Assembly (NCBI RefSeq): GCF_011605345.1
Contig: NZ_JAAOXM010000016.1
Location: forward strand, 62,001-126,000
DNA from: Burkholderia sp. D-99
GTDB lineage: Bacteria > Pseudomonadota > Gammaproteobacteria > Burkholderiales > Burkholderiaceae
DNA: 64,000 bases
Direction of reading: 5' to 3'
Below the pieces are notes generated by a model. It was not told where the DNA came from. It made no database searches and saw nothing but the letters and a program-made list of their open reading frames with translations. Each line of letters begins with the position of its first letter. Position 1 is the first letter of the stretch. Of the stretch, positions 18,330 to 28,058 are shown piece after piece. Made by a program: the position numbers and the translations under genes.

Positions 18330-18815
18330 TCAGCCGCAGCGCCTGAGCGACACGCGCAGTTCGTCGGCGAACTGCGCACGCTTGTACTGCGCGAGATGCT
18401 GACCGATTACGACGGTCTGCCCGCGCGATACCAGCCGAATCGGATCGCGTGGCGTCGCACCCGGCTCGACCCGCACCCAGCGCGGGTTGAATTCGATCTG
18501 CGTGAGCCGCTCCGCATCCATCCGCTCGATCACGAGCCGGTGCGGATACAGCCTGATGCGTTCGTAATCGACCGCATGGCGAGCATAGATCGCAAATGCG
18601 ACACCCACCGCCAGCAACTCGATTCCGGTGAAGGGCATGACGAGCCAGGCCCCCTGCCACATCAGCAATGTCGCGATCACCAGCGAGAAACCCGCGAGCG
18701 ACGCGTAAAACAGCACGAACTGGCGCGGTGACGCCGAACAGTTGCGTTTCATCAGCCAGTCTTCGAGGACCGGCTCACCGTTCGTCGTCTCCGCCAAAAC
18801 CCTCGCTGCTTCCAT
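18330..18815 (-). CDS. DUF2244 domain membrane protein
   Basis: 161 residues with the start at 18815 (GAGG 5 bases upstream); longer starts back to 18968 are open but have no ribosome-binding site. Two membrane helices (about 37-77 of this version) are followed by a soluble domain with YERIRLYPHRLVIERMDAER and RWVRVEPGATPRDPI, typical of DUF2244. The family has no known function. It commonly lies next to aa3 oxidase genes, as here, directly upstream of coxB. Confidence 0.75.
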   Translation of the reverse strand: MEAARVLAETTNGEPVLEDWLMKRNCSASPRQFVLFYASLAGFSLVIATLLMWQGAWLVMPFTGIELLAVGVAFAIYARHAVDYERIRLYPHRLVIERMDAERLTQIEFNPRWVRVEPGATPRDPIRLVSRGQTVVIGQHLAQYKRAQFADELRVSLRRCG

Positions 18816-19049
18816 CGCCGCCTCACGCGAATGGCATGCGATGCATGCCTGCATCGGACTCGTCGCCCCGTATTGCGGGGACCCCGGGACGACAAGCTGA
18901 CGCATTATAGGCGGGTTCAATGGCATCCACAAGCAAGCGACTATCGGCCCGCGAGCCAAGCGCGACAAGCTTTCCGGCCATTTCAGGCGCCAATTCGACC
19001 CTGCTTTGCGCTGCTAATTTCAGACATAACAAAACCCCTCTTTACCGCT

Positions 19050-20015
19050 CTACCGATTCTTCGGACGCCCCTTGCCGATGTCCTCGATGCGCACGATCCC
19101 GTGCCCTTCGGCGGTCGTGCGCGGCACGGCCTTCCACGCGTGGCCGTAGATCACTTCGAACGTCAGGGCAATCGTGCCGTCCGCGCGCCGGCGCGCCTCC
19201 AGCGCATCGCCGAGCGCTGCGCGAAAGCGCCGTGTCGCGCGCTGCGGCGCCTCGCGCTCGAACGGATAGGCGCCCCAGCGGCGCACGTCGGCCAGCAGGG
19301 AGTCGGGGGTTTTGTAGGTGACGGTCAGCACTTCCTGATCCATCACGGGAATCTCGAAGCCGCTCTCGACGAGCATGTCGCCGAGGTCGTGCATGTCGAC
19401 GAAATCGATCACGCGCGCGGCGGGCGGCGCGATGCCGAGCGCCGCTTCGGCGTCCGCGCAGGCTGCGCGCAGTTCGCGCAGCGTGTCGGGGCCAAGCGTG
19501 CTGAACATCAACAGCCCGTTCACGCGCAGCACGCGCTGCCATTCGGGCAGCACCGCGTCCGGGCGCGAATGCCAGTGGAGGGCGAGATTCGACCAGATCA
19601 GGTCGAACGCGCCGCCCGGGAACGGCAGCGCGGCGAAATCGGCCTGGGCGACGCGGGGGCCGCGCTGGCCCAGCGCACGACCGAGCGAGGCCGGCAGCCA
19701 GCGGCGCCAGCTCGTCTGCTCGACCTCGCGCTGACCGGCCCGCGCGAGCATCGCGCCGGACAGGTCGACACCGAATACGGGTGCCTCCGGAAAGCGTGCG
19801 CGCAGCGCCGGCAGGTCGTCCCCCGGGCCGCAGCCCGCGTCCAGCACGGCCGCGGGGCTTACCTTGATGTATTCGAGACGCTCGTTCATGCGCTGCGCGA
19901 TCTCGCGCGGCAGGAACGCGACCGCGTCGAACGTGGCGGCACGGCGGTCGAAGATCCGCCGCAGGCGCCTTGCGTCATTGGCCGGACGGCCGGTTGAAGT
20001 CGAAGCTGGGGACAT
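19050..20015 (-). CDS. bioC: Malonyl-ACP O-methyltransferase BioC-like (SAM methyltransferase)
   Basis: 321 residues. The SAM-binding motif I is VLDAGCGPGDDLPALRARFP near residue 58. FGVDLSGAMLARA, DLIWSNLALHWHSRPDAVLP and FSTLGPDTLRELR follow, the usual BioC layout, and the N-terminal RRIFDRRAATFD is typical of the family. BioC methylates malonyl-ACP to begin pimelate synthesis for biotin. No other bio gene is nearby, so the specific role is inferred. The ATG at 20015 was chosen over the in-frame GTG at 20024. Confidence 0.78.
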   Translation of the reverse strand: MSPASTSTGRPANDARRLRRIFDRRAATFDAVAFLPREIAQRMNERLEYIKVSPAAVLDAGCGPGDDLPALRARFPEAPVFGVDLSGAMLARAGQREVEQTSWRRWLPASLGRALGQRGPRVAQADFAALPFPGGAFDLIWSNLALHWHSRPDAVLPEWQRVLRVNGLLMFSTLGPDTLRELRAACADAEAALGIAPPAARVIDFVDMHDLGDMLVESGFEIPVMDQEVLTVTYKTPDSLLADVRRWGAYPFEREAPQRATRRFRAALGDALEARRRADGTIALTFEVIYGHAWKAVPRTTAEGHGIVRIEDIGKGRPKNR

Positions 20016-20096
20016 GTCGGGCACACTGGCGAAGAGCCCGAAGTATACTCGCTCGCCCCGCAGGCTTCATTGAGGCGGGGTGTCAGGAGTGTTGCG

Positions 20097-20900
20097 ATGA
20101 TCCGCAGTTCCGCCCGACGCACGATGCGCGTCGCTTTGTCGCAGGTTCGCGCGCTGACAGCGCGCGTCGCCGCGCTCGCGCTGCCGAATCGCTGCGCACT
20201 GTGCGGCAATTTGTCACACATCATGATTTGCGGCGCCTGCGACGTCGCGTACTGGAACGAAGCGCGGCTGCGCTGCGACGTCTGCGCCATGCCGCTGGGC
20301 GTCGGTCAACCGCGTTCGCACCGGCCCCGCGGCGCTCACGCCGGCGCCGGCCGCGCGGCCGCGTACCGTTGCGACGCGTGCCGCACGGCGCCGCCGCCGT
20401 TCGATGCGACGCTCGCGCTGGCGGATTACCGCGCGCCGCTCGACGGGCTCGCGCGCGGCCTGAAGTTTCACCGGCAGCTCGCGCTCGGCGCCGAATTCGC
20501 GGCGCGGCTCGCGCGGCTGATCGACGATACGCCCGGTGTCAGCGGCTTCGACCTGGTGGCGCCGGTGCCGTTGTCGCACCGGCGGCTCGTCGCGCGCGGC
20601 TACAACCAGGCGTGGGCGATCGCGCGCCCGCTCGCGCGGCGGCTCGGCGTGCGCGCGGATGCGGCGCTGCTCGCGCGCGTCGCCGACACCGCGCCGCAGT
20701 CGCGGCTCGACCGGCATGCGCGGCGCGACAACGTGATGGCGGCATTCGCGGTGGCCGGTGGCGTCGCCGGCCGCCACGTCGCGCTCGTCGACGACGTGAT
20801 GACGTCCGGCGCGACACTCGCGGCCGCCGCGCACGCGCTGAAGGCGGCCGGCGCCGCACGCGTGACGAATCTGGTTGCGCTGCGCACCGCCAGGGATTAA
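20097..20900 (+). CDS. ComF family phosphoribosyltransferase-like protein
   Basis: 267 residues. An N-terminal zinc-finger-like region has four CxxC pairs (RCALCGN, ICGACD, RCDVCA, RCDACR). A PRTase fold follows with the PRPP-binding loop VALVDDVMTSGATLAAAAHA near residue 225. ComF homologues act in DNA uptake for transformation; in Gram-negatives (GntX) the precise role is unclear. The start at 20097 has AGGAG 8 bases upstream and replaces a TTG start at 20070. It is divergent from bioC. Confidence 0.87.
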   Translation: MIRSSARRTMRVALSQVRALTARVAALALPNRCALCGNLSHIMICGACDVAYWNEARLRCDVCAMPLGVGQPRSHRPRGAHAGAGRAAAYRCDACRTAPPPFDATLALADYRAPLDGLARGLKFHRQLALGAEFAARLARLIDDTPGVSGFDLVAPVPLSHRRLVARGYNQAWAIARPLARRLGVRADAALLARVADTAPQSRLDRHARRDNVMAAFAVAGGVAGRHVALVDDVMTSGATLAAAAHALKAAGAARVTNLVALRTARD

Positions 20901-21005
20901 TTAGATAGAGAGGCCGACCGACCGGACACGGCGGCGGCCGCCCCGAACCGGCCGGCCGGGAACGCGCGTGTAGCGCCGCCCCGGCCGGCCCAGCCAAACC
21001 GAAAC

Positions 21006-21476
21006 ATGTTCAACGTCGTCCTCGTCGCCCCCGAAATCCCGCCGAACACCGGCAATGTGATCCGCCTGTGTGCCAACACGGGCGCGCACCTGCACCTGAT
21101 CGAGCCGCTCGGCTTCCCGCTCGACGACGCGCGGATGCGCCGCGCGGGCCTCGACTATCACGAGTACGCGCAGATGCGCGTACACCGCGACTGGGACGCG
21201 TTCCTCGCGGCGGAAACACCGGATCCGGCGCGGATGTTCGCGTTCACGACGCGCGGCTCGGGCCGCTTCCACGATCATGCGTTCCTGCCCGGCGACTGGT
21301 TCGTGTTCGGCTCGGAAACGCGCGGCCTGCCCGCCGAACTGCTCGAGCGCTTCCCGAACGAACAGCGCGTGCGCCTGCCGATGCGGCCGGACAACCGCAG
21401 CCTGAACCTGTCGAACACGGTCGCGGTGGTCGTGTTCGAGGCGTGGCGCCAGGCCGGCTTCGAAGGCGGCGCATGA
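21006..21476 (+). CDS. trmL: tRNA (cytidine(34)-2'-O)-methyltransferase TrmL
   Basis: 156 residues of the SPOUT class with the family blocks: APEIPPNTGNVIRLCANTGA near the start, DWFVFGSETRGLP near residue 98, and the knot region RSLNLSNTVAVVVFEAWRQ. It 2'-O-methylates position 34 of tRNA-Leu isoacceptors. The length matches E. coli TrmL (157). It follows comF and converges on the macro-domain gene. Confidence 0.93.
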   Translation: MFNVVLVAPEIPPNTGNVIRLCANTGAHLHLIEPLGFPLDDARMRRAGLDYHEYAQMRVHRDWDAFLAAETPDPARMFAFTTRGSGRFHDHAFLPGDWFVFGSETRGLPAELLERFPNEQRVRLPMRPDNRSLNLSNTVAVVVFEAWRQAGFEGGA

Positions 21477-21487
21477 CACTCGCACTG

Positions 21488-21510
21488 CGCATCCCGCACT
21501 GCGGGATGCG
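21488..21510. terminator. Hairpin between convergent trmL and macro-domain genes
   Basis: A perfect 10-bp stem (21488-21497 with 21501-21510) with a 3-base loop exactly fills the gap between the two stop codons. There is no T-run. It probably acts as a shared terminator or 3' stabiliser. Confidence 0.5.
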
Positions 21511-22035
21511 TCACGCCCGCGCGAGCCGCGCGCGATACAGGTCGTAGATGTCGGGGGAAAAGCACGCGAACACCACGCGTGCGAGGTTCGGCGCCTGCGG
21601 CAGCATTTCGGCGACGGTGCCCACGGCGATGTCGACGGCCTCTTCAGCCGGATAACGATAGATTCCGCAGCTGATCGCCGGGAACGCGATCGACGTCGCC
21701 GCGACCTCCTCGGCCAGCTCGATCGCACGCCGGTAACACGACGCGAGCAGGTCGGCCTCGCCGCGCCCGCCGCCGTGCCACACGGGCCCGACCGCATGGA
21801 TCACGTAGCGCGCCGGCAGCCCATGGCCGCGCGTGAGCTTGGCGTCGCCCGTCTCGCAGCCGCCGAGTGTGCGGCACTCGGCGAGCAGGCCGGGGCCGGC
21901 CGCGCGGTGGATCGCGCCGTCGACGCCGCCCCCGCCGAGCAGCGAGCCGTTCGCGGCGTTGACGATCGCATCGACATCGAGCGTCGTGATGTCGACGACC
22001 TGCGCATCGAGCGTGGTGGAATGGATCTGCAGCAT
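21511..22035 (-). CDS. Macro domain ADP-ribose hydrolase (YmdB-like)
   Basis: 174 residues. Macro-domain motifs: [20 protein letters not shown] with the substrate-loop Asn and Asp, then [12 protein letters not shown], and [17 protein letters not shown]. These match the O-acetyl-ADP-ribose deacetylase class (YmdB). It hydrolyses O-acetyl-ADP-ribose or removes ADP-ribose from acidic residues. The start at 22035 has GGAGG 6 bases upstream. No DarT or sirtuin gene is adjacent, so this looks like the housekeeping type rather than an antitoxin. Confidence 0.9.
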   Translation of the reverse strand: MLQIHSTTLDAQVVDITTLDVDAIVNAANGSLLGGGGVDGAIHRAAGPGLLAECRTLGGCETGDAKLTRGHGLPARYVIHAVGPVWHGGGRGEADLLASCYRRAIELAEEVAATSIAFPAISCGIYRYPAEEAVDIAVGTVAEMLPQAPNLARVVFACFSPDIYDLYRARLARA

Positions 22036-22127
22036 GACAACCTCCCGGAACGCCGGAGACTGTTCAAGCGTAGTCCGCTTTGGCGCCGCGCGCCCGGCGC
22101 AACCGCACCGGGCAGCGCCGGTTCGCG

Positions 22128-23126
22128 CTACTCGGCGCGTGCGTCGCGCCGCAGCAGGCCGCTGACGGCGTCGCGCGGCGCGATACCGTCGAACAGCACG
22201 CCGCACACGGCTTCGGTGATCGGCATTTCGATCGACTGCGCGCGCGCGATGGCCAGCACGGCCTGCGCACAGCGCACGCCTTCGGCCACGTGGCCGAGCG
22301 CGCCGAGGATATCGTTCAGCGTGCGGCCGGCCGCCAGTTGCAGGCCGACCGTGCGGTTGCGCGACAGGTCGCCCGTTGCGGTGAGGATCAGGTCGCCGAG
22401 GCCCGTCAGGCCCGTGAAGGTTTCCGCACGGCCGCCGAGCGCGACGCCCAGCCGCGACATTTCGGCGAGGCCGCGCGTAATCAGCGCGGCGCGCGCGTTC
22501 AGCCCGAGGCCAAGGCCGTCGGCGATGCCGGTCGCGATCGCGAGCACGTTCTTCACCGCGCCGCCGACCTCGACACCGACCACGTCGTCGCCTGTATAGA
22601 TCCGCATCGCACCGTGATGGAATGCGGCGAGCGTGCGCTCGCGGCATTCGGCGGACGCGCTCGCCACCGTCAGCGCGACGGGCAGCGACTGCCCGACCTC
22701 GCGCGCGAAGCTCGGCCCCGACAGCACGCCGTTGCTCTGCTGTTCGGGCAGCTCGGCCGCGATCACCTGATGCGGCAGCAGATGCGTGTCGGCCTCGAAG
22801 CCCTTGCAGACCCAGACGACGTGCGCGGGCACACAGCCCGCATCGCGCATCGCATGGCACAGCGTGCGCAGCCCGGCCACCGGCGCGGCGATCACGCACA
22901 GTGCGTCGTCCGCGGCGCCATGCGCGAGCGCGGCGCCGAGATCGGCGTCGTAGCGCAATGCGTCAGGCAGCGCGATGCCGTCCAGATAACGGGAATTTTC
23001 GTGCCGGGCCTGCAGCCCGGCGATGAGCGCGGCGTCGCGCGCCCACAGAAGCGTATCGTGCCGCGCGGCCAGATGGCCCGCGAGCGCGGTGCCCCAGGCA
23101 CCGGCGCCGAGAACGGCTACTTTCAT
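22128..23126 (-). CDS. gpsA: Glycerol-3-phosphate dehydrogenase [NAD(P)+]
   Basis: 332 residues. The N-terminal Rossmann fold begins [40 protein letters not shown] and the catalytic-lysine region [19 protein letters not shown] are the GpsA signatures. It makes sn-glycerol 3-phosphate from DHAP for phospholipid synthesis. It follows secB with 28 bases between the genes, so it probably belongs to the rhodanese-grxC-secB-gpsA operon, a common arrangement. Confidence 0.95.
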   Translation of the reverse strand: MKVAVLGAGAWGTALAGHLAARHDTLLWARDAALIAGLQARHENSRYLDGIALPDALRYDADLGAALAHGAADDALCVIAAPVAGLRTLCHAMRDAGCVPAHVVWVCKGFEADTHLLPHQVIAAELPEQQSNGVLSGPSFAREVGQSLPVALTVASASAECRERTLAAFHHGAMRIYTGDDVVGVEVGGAVKNVLAIATGIADGLGLGLNARAALITRGLAEMSRLGVALGGRAETFTGLTGLGDLILTATGDLSRNRTVGLQLAAGRTLNDILGALGHVAEGVRCAQAVLAIARAQSIEMPITEAVCGVLFDGIAPRDAVSGLLRRDARAE

Positions 23127-23154
23127 ACCCAGCACCGGTCCTCCGAGTAAAACG

Positions 23155-23637
23155 TCAGTTCAGCGTCGTGCCGTTCGGCGCGCCTGCTGCGGCACCGGCC
23201 TGCTGCTGAAGCTGCGCGAGACGCTGTTCGTACAGCGCCTGGAAGTTGATTTCCGCCAGGTGGATCGGCGGGAAGCCCGCGCGCGTGATCGCGTCGGCGA
23301 TGTTCGAACGCAGGTACGGAAACAGGATCGTCGGGCACGCGATGCCGACGAGCGGGTCGAGCTGCTCGTCCGGAATGTTGCGAATGTCGAAAATGCCGGC
23401 CTGCTTCGCTTCGATCAGGAACGCGACCTTGTCCTTCACCTTCGCGGTGACGGTGCCCGACACGACGACTTCGAACACGCTTTCCGCGAGGCGGTCGGCC
23501 TTGACGTCGACTTCGACTTCAACCGACGGCATGTCCTGCTCGAGGAAGATCGCCGGCGAATTCGGCTGCTCGAGCGACATATCCTTCAGGTAGACGCGCT
23601 GGATGTTGAAGAACGGTTGATTTTCGACGTCGGACAT
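23155..23637 (-). CDS. secB: Protein-export chaperone SecB
   Basis: 160 residues with [20 protein letters not shown] at the N-terminus, [20 protein letters not shown] and [21 protein letters not shown] in the middle, all diagnostic (second block also begins with the Cys ending the first). SecB holds precursors unfolded and delivers them to SecA. It lies between grxC and gpsA. Confidence 0.95.
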   Translation of the reverse strand: MSDVENQPFFNIQRVYLKDMSLEQPNSPAIFLEQDMPSVEVEVDVKADRLAESVFEVVVSGTVTAKVKDKVAFLIEAKQAGIFDIRNIPDEQLDPLVGIACPTILFPYLRSNIADAITRAGFPPIHLAEINFQALYEQRLAQLQQQAGAAAGAPNGTTLN

Positions 23638-23744
23638 GGTGTTTCCCTAAAAGTGGTGACGGAGCGGCCCGGCTTCTCGCCGGCCGCCACGGATGAATCC
23701 TGCGCGCTCGAGCCGCAGCGCGGCCGGCGGCCATTCTGCCCTAA

Positions 23745-24005
23745 TCAGGCCGCTTGCAGAAGCGGTACGAGGCCGCCTTCGCGGTCGAGCTTCGACAGAT
23801 CGTCGTAGCCGCCGACGTGCGTGTCGCCGATATAGATCTGCGGCACCGTGCGGCGCCCCGTGCGCGTCATCATTTCGTCGCGGCGGGCCGGATCGCGGTC
23901 GATCAGCACCTTCTCGATCTGCTCGACGCCGCGCAGCTTCAGCAGGCGCTCGGCCTGGATGCAATACGGACACACCTGCGTGCTGTACATCAAAACCTTG
24001 TTCAC
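23745..24005 (-). CDS. grxC: Glutaredoxin 3
   Basis: 86 residues with the active site C12-P-Y-C15 and the GSH-binding TVPQIYIGDTHVGGYDDL. A glutathione-dependent disulfide reductase in the cytosol. It overlaps the 3' end of the upstream rhodanese gene by 4 bases (ATGA), indicating translational coupling, and precedes secB. Confidence 0.95.
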   Translation of the reverse strand: MNKVLMYSTQVCPYCIQAERLLKLRGVEQIEKVLIDRDPARRDEMMTRTGRRTVPQIYIGDTHVGGYDDLSKLDREGGLVPLLQAA

Positions 24006-24424
24006 TTCGCCACTCCTTGTTTGACGACCGGCATCCCGGCCTGCTGCCAGGCGGCCACGCCGCCCTCGAGCACGTGCACCTCGGCGTAGCCCGCCGCCTC
24101 GACCTCGCGCGCCGCCTTCTGCGACTGCTGGCCGTTCTGGCAGACGAGCAGCACCGGCGTGCTCTTGTTCTTCGCGACCTGCGCGATCTTCGCGCCGATC
24201 TCGCCCGCCGCGACCTGACGTGCCGACGGCAGGTGGCCGGCAGCGAAATCGGACGCGGCGCGCACGTCGATCACGACCGCGTTGCGGCGGTTGATGAGTT
24301 GCGTCGCCTCTGCGGCCGACAGGCCGCCGCGGCCGCGGCGCAGTACGGGCCAGGCCAGCAGGCCGCCGGATACCACCAGGATCGCGATAAGGGCCAGGTT
24401 GGTGTAATCGGTAAAGAACGTCAC
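24002..24424 (-). CDS. Membrane-anchored rhodanese-like protein
   Basis: 140 residues. An N-terminal membrane helix (about 8-27, LALIAILVVSGGLLAWPVL) is followed by a rhodanese domain with VIDVRAASDFAAGHLPSARQ and the active-site Cys95 in VLLVCQNGQQS. Likely a sulfur-carrying or thiol-redox protein facing the cytosol. It is the first gene of the grxC-secB-gpsA run and divergent from gpmA. Confidence 0.88.
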   Translation of the reverse strand: MTFFTDYTNLALIAILVVSGGLLAWPVLRRGRGGLSAAEATQLINRRNAVVIDVRAASDFAAGHLPSARQVAAGEIGAKIAQVAKNKSTPVLLVCQNGQQSQKAAREVEAAGYAEVHVLEGGVAAWQQAGMPVVKQGVAK

Positions 24425-24559
24425 GGAATTCCGCCGGAAAAAGAGAAATCGGATGAGGACAATCCCGCCATTATAAAATAACCGTCTTGCGCGATGGCGG
24501 GCCCGGGTCGGGTCCTGCGCGACGCGCCACAGCTTCCTTCACTACCGACCGCAAGATCC

Positions 24560-25306
24560 ATGTACAAACTCGTTCTCATCCGCCACGGCGAATCGACGTG
24601 GAACAAGGAAAACCGCTTCACCGGCTGGGTCGACGTCGACCTGACCGAACAGGGTCGCAACGAGGCCTACCAGGCCGGCGAATTGCTCAAGGAGGCCGGC
24701 TACACGTTCGACATCGCGTACACGTCGGTACTCAAGCGCGCGATCCGCACGCTGTGGCACGTGCAGGACCGGATGGACCTCATGTACCTGCCGGTCGTCC
24801 ACTCGTGGCGCCTGAACGAGCGCCACTACGGCGCGCTGTCGGGCCTGAACAAGGCGGAAACGGCCGCGAAGTTCGGTGACGACCAGGTGCTCGTGTGGCG
24901 CCGCAGCTACGACACGCCGCCGCCCGCGCTCGAGCCGACCGACGAACGCGCGCCGTTCAACGACCCGCGCTACGCGAAGGTGCCGCGCGAGCAGCTGCCG
25001 CTCACCGAGTGCCTGAAGGACACGGTCGCGCGCGTGCTGCCGCTGTGGAACGAGTCGATCGCCCCGGCGGTCCGCGCCGGCAAGCAGGTGCTGATCGCCG
25101 CGCACGGCAACTCGCTGCGCGCGCTGATCAAGTACCTCGACGGCATCTCGGACAGCGACATCGTCGGCCTGAACATCCCGAACGGCGTGCCGCTCGTGTA
25201 TGAGCTCGACGAGAACCTGAAGCCGATCAAGCACTACTACCTCGGCGACCAGGACGCGATCGCGCAGGCGCAGGCCGCCGTCGCGAAGCAGGGCAAGGCG
25301 GGCTGA
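24560..25306 (+). CDS. gpmA: 2,3-bisphosphoglycerate-dependent phosphoglycerate mutase
   Basis: 248 residues. The phospho-histidine motif [11 protein letters not shown] (His9) opens the protein. [19 protein letters not shown] and [18 protein letters not shown] (second catalytic His) follow. It interconverts 3- and 2-phosphoglycerate in glycolysis and gluconeogenesis. Full length. The start at 24560 is the first codon of the conserved [11 protein letters not shown]. Confidence 0.96.
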   Translation: MYKLVLIRHGESTWNKENRFTGWVDVDLTEQGRNEAYQAGELLKEAGYTFDIAYTSVLKRAIRTLWHVQDRMDLMYLPVVHSWRLNERHYGALSGLNKAETAAKFGDDQVLVWRRSYDTPPPALEPTDERAPFNDPRYAKVPREQLPLTECLKDTVARVLPLWNESIAPAVRAGKQVLIAAHGNSLRALIKYLDGISDSDIVGLNIPNGVPLVYELDENLKPIKHYYLGDQDAIAQAQAAVAKQGKAG

Positions 25307-25586
25307 CGCCCGTCGGCCGGGTGAGCCGGGCAGGCTGGGTGAGCCGCGTCCGGCGCGGCATGCCCGGCCCCGGCCCTCGCCCGGCGTACCGCGCGAACCT
25401 TCGCGCGCCCGACGCTGTCGAATCCGCTTTCGAACCCGCAGCGCGTCCGGCGGTGCCCCGCCGGGCCTTCCCCGGGGCCCTTTTCGACGCTTTTCGCGCC
25501 GTTCCACTGAGTTATCGGACGAACAGTTATACTTGTCCGCTACATCCCCGCTACCGCCACGCGCTTCCCGACCGCACCAGATCTCT

Positions 25587-27128
25587 ATGCGAATGAAATT
25601 GAAGAACATCGGCCTGATTGCCGCGGGCCTCGCCACGGGCGTGTTCGCCACGCTGCAGGTTTCCGCATCGGCCGAGCAGACCGCCACGGCGCCGCTTCCC
25701 CTCGACCAGCTCCGCCTGTTCGCGGAAGTCTTCGGACAGATCAAGCGCGAGTACGTCGAACCGGTCGACGACAAGAAGCTGCTGACGGCCGCGATCAAGG
25801 GCATGGTGTCGAGCCTCGACCCGCATTCGTCGTTCCTCGACAAGACCGACTATGACGAGCTGCAGGAGCAGACGAAGGGCCGCTTCGCGGGTCTCGGCAT
25901 CGAGATCTCGCAGGAAGACGGCCTCGTCAAGGTGATCTCGCCGATCGAAGATACGCCCGCGTTCCGCGCCGGCATCCGTCCGGGCGACCTGATCACGCGC
26001 ATCAACGACAAGCCGGTGCGCGGCATGACGCTCGACAAGGCCGTGAAGCAGATGCGCGGCGAGCCGGGCACCAAGGTCACGCTGACGATCTTCCGCAAGA
26101 GCGACGACCGCACGTTCCCGGTCACGGTCACGCGCGCGATCATCAAGGTCCAGAGCGTGAAGATGAAGATCCTCGATCCGGGCTATGCGTATGTCCGCAT
26201 CACGAGCTTCCAGGAGCGCACGACGCCCGATCTCGCGCAGAAGCTGCAGGACATCGCACGCCAGCAGCCGAACCTGAAGGGCCTCGTCCTCGACCTGCGC
26301 AACAACGGCGGCGGCCTGCTGCAGAGCGCGGTCGGCGTCGCCGGCGCGTTCCTGCCGCCCGACTCCGTCGTCGTGTCGACCAACGGCCAGATCCCCGATT
26401 CGAAGCAGGTCTACCGCGATACGTACGACAACTATCGCCTGCCGTCCTTCGACGGCGATCCGCTGAAGAACCTGCCGCCGGTCTTCAAGACCGTGCCGAT
26501 GATCGTGCTGACGAACGCCTATTCGGCGTCCGCGTCGGAAATCGTCGCCGGCGCGCTGCAGGATTCGAAGCGCGCGCAGATCATGGGCAAGACGACGTTC
26601 GGCAAGGGTTCGGTGCAGACGGTTCGCCCGATGACGGCCGATACCGCGCTGCGCCTGACCACGGCGTACTACTACACGCCGAGCGGCCGTTCGATCCAGA
26701 ACAAGGGCATCACGCCCGACGTGCCGGTCGATCAGTATGCGGACGGCGATCCGGACGACGTGCTCGTGACGCGCGAGGTCGACTACTCGAACCACCTGGC
26801 GAACACGCAGGACCCGAACGAGAAGAAGGAACAGGAAGACCGCGAGCAGCGCCGGATGGATCAGCTGCGCATCCTCGAAGAGCAGAACGACAAGAAGACG
26901 CCGGAGCAGCGCCAGAAGGACCGCGATCGCAAGCCGATCGAGTTCGGCAGCGCCGACGACTTCATGATGCAGCAGGCGCTCAACAAGCTCGAAGGCAAAC
27001 CGGTGCAGGAATCGAAGTCGTTGCTCGCCGAGAGCGCGACGAAGAGCCCGGCCGGCAAGGCCACGTCCGCCGCGAAGGCGTCGGGCGCGAAGGCCGCCGC
27101 ACCGAAGCCCGCGTCGGCACCGCAGTAA
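25587..27128 (+). CDS. S41 family carboxy-terminal processing protease (CtpA-like)
   Basis: 513 residues. A signal or anchor segment (residues 1-29) is followed by a PDZ domain (about 80-165, GRFAGLGIEISQEDGLVKVI and IRPGDLITRINDKPVRGM). The tail-protease domain carries the substrate strand LRNNGGGLLQSAVGVAG, the serine motif TNAYSASASEIVAGA and the lysine motif KTTFGKGSVQT. A charged, Lys/Gln-rich C-terminal tail (430-513) ends in Ala/Lys repeats. It trims or degrades periplasmic proteins. Start at 25587 from signal-peptide placement. Confidence 0.92.
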   Translation: MRMKLKNIGLIAAGLATGVFATLQVSASAEQTATAPLPLDQLRLFAEVFGQIKREYVEPVDDKKLLTAAIKGMVSSLDPHSSFLDKTDYDELQEQTKGRFAGLGIEISQEDGLVKVISPIEDTPAFRAGIRPGDLITRINDKPVRGMTLDKAVKQMRGEPGTKVTLTIFRKSDDRTFPVTVTRAIIKVQSVKMKILDPGYAYVRITSFQERTTPDLAQKLQDIARQQPNLKGLVLDLRNNGGGLLQSAVGVAGAFLPPDSVVVSTNGQIPDSKQVYRDTYDNYRLPSFDGDPLKNLPPVFKTVPMIVLTNAYSASASEIVAGALQDSKRAQIMGKTTFGKGSVQTVRPMTADTALRLTTAYYYTPSGRSIQNKGITPDVPVDQYADGDPDDVLVTREVDYSNHLANTQDPNEKKEQEDREQRRMDQLRILEEQNDKKTPEQRQKDRDRKPIEFGSADDFMMQQALNKLEGKPVQESKSLLAESATKSPAGKATSAAKASGAKAAAPKPASAPQ

Positions 27129-27145
27129 GCGCCGGCCGGCATCCG

Positions 27146-27182
27146 ACGGGCCATCGCGGGAAGACCGCGATGGCCCGTTTTT
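27146..27182 (+). terminator. Intrinsic terminator of the ctpA-like gene
   Basis: A perfect 14-bp stem (27146-27159 with 27165-27178) has a 5-base loop and is followed by TTTT, 18 bases after the stop codon. Confidence 0.93.
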
Positions 27183-27232
27183 CATGCGCGCCTAAAATAA
27201 CGACACGTACGCCGCCTCGCCCACGACTCCCC

Positions 27233-27985
27233 ATGAACGACGATCAACTCCTTCGCTACTCCCGTCACATCCTCGTCGACGAAATCGGCATCGAGGCGCA
27301 GCAGCGCTTTCTCGATGCGCACGCGATCGTCGTCGGCGCGGGCGGCCTCGGCTCGCCCGCCGCGATGTACCTCGCGGCATCGGGCGTCGGCACGATCACG
27401 CTCGTCGACGCCGATACGGTCGATCTCACGAACCTGCAGCGGCAGATCCTGCACGTGACGGCATCGGTCGGCCGCAGCAAGGTCGAATCGGGGCGCGACA
27501 CGCTCGCGCAGCTGAACCCCGAGGTGACGGTGCACGCGGTCGCAGCGCGCGTCGACGACGCATGGCTCGACGCGCACGTGCCGCGCGCGACCGTCGTGCT
27601 CGACTGCACCGACAACTTCGCGACGCGGCACGCGATCAACCGCGCGTGCGTCGCGCACGGCGTGCCGCTCGTGTCGGGCGCCGCGCTGCGCTTCGACGGC
27701 CAGATCAGCACGTTCGATTTCCGCGACCCGGCCGCGCCCTGCTATGCGTGCGTGTTTCCGGAAGACCAGCCGTTCGAGGAAGTCGCATGCGCGACGATGG
27801 GCGTGTTCGCGCCGACGGTCGGGATCATCGGCGCGATGCAGGCCGCCGAGGCGCTGCGTGTGATCGGCGACATCGGCAAAACGCTCAACGGGCGGCTGAT
27901 GATGCTCGATTCGCTGCGGATGGAATGGACGACAATGAAAATCGCGCGCCAGGCCGACTGCCCCGTGTGCGGGGGCCGGCACTGA
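27233..27985 (+). CDS. moeB: Molybdopterin-synthase adenylyltransferase-like protein (ThiF/MoeB/HesA)
   Basis: 250 residues. ThiF-family nucleotide loop GAGGLGSPAAMYLAASGVG near residue 38, VDLTNLQRQILH, the DCTDNFATRHAINRAC block and two zinc-binding pairs (CYAC near 175, CPVC near the C-terminus). It adenylates the C-terminal glycine of MoaD or ThiS, for molybdenum cofactor or thiamine sulfur transfer; the sequence does not separate the two. The start at 27233 follows the terminator of the previous gene. Confidence 0.87.
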   Translation: MNDDQLLRYSRHILVDEIGIEAQQRFLDAHAIVVGAGGLGSPAAMYLAASGVGTITLVDADTVDLTNLQRQILHVTASVGRSKVESGRDTLAQLNPEVTVHAVAARVDDAWLDAHVPRATVVLDCTDNFATRHAINRACVAHGVPLVSGAALRFDGQISTFDFRDPAAPCYACVFPEDQPFEEVACATMGVFAPTVGIIGAMQAAEALRVIGDIGKTLNGRLMMLDSLRMEWTTMKIARQADCPVCGGRH

Positions 27986-27995
27986 CGCGCGACGG

Positions 27996-28017
27996 GCATG
28001 CGCCAGCCGGCGCATGC
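27996..28017. terminator. Hairpin between convergent moeB and ptsI
   Basis: A 9-bp perfect stem (27996-28004 with 28009-28017) has a 4-base loop in the 73-base gap between the two stop codons. No T-run follows. Confidence 0.5.
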
Positions 28018-28058
28018 GTGTTGACACTTCGCTACCGTTCGAGCGGCGACGCGCTCGC

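Noticed and set aside
21511-22035. Macro-domain gene as a DarG-type antitoxin
   Set aside because: No DarT-like toxin gene is adjacent, and the sequence fits the housekeeping YmdB class.
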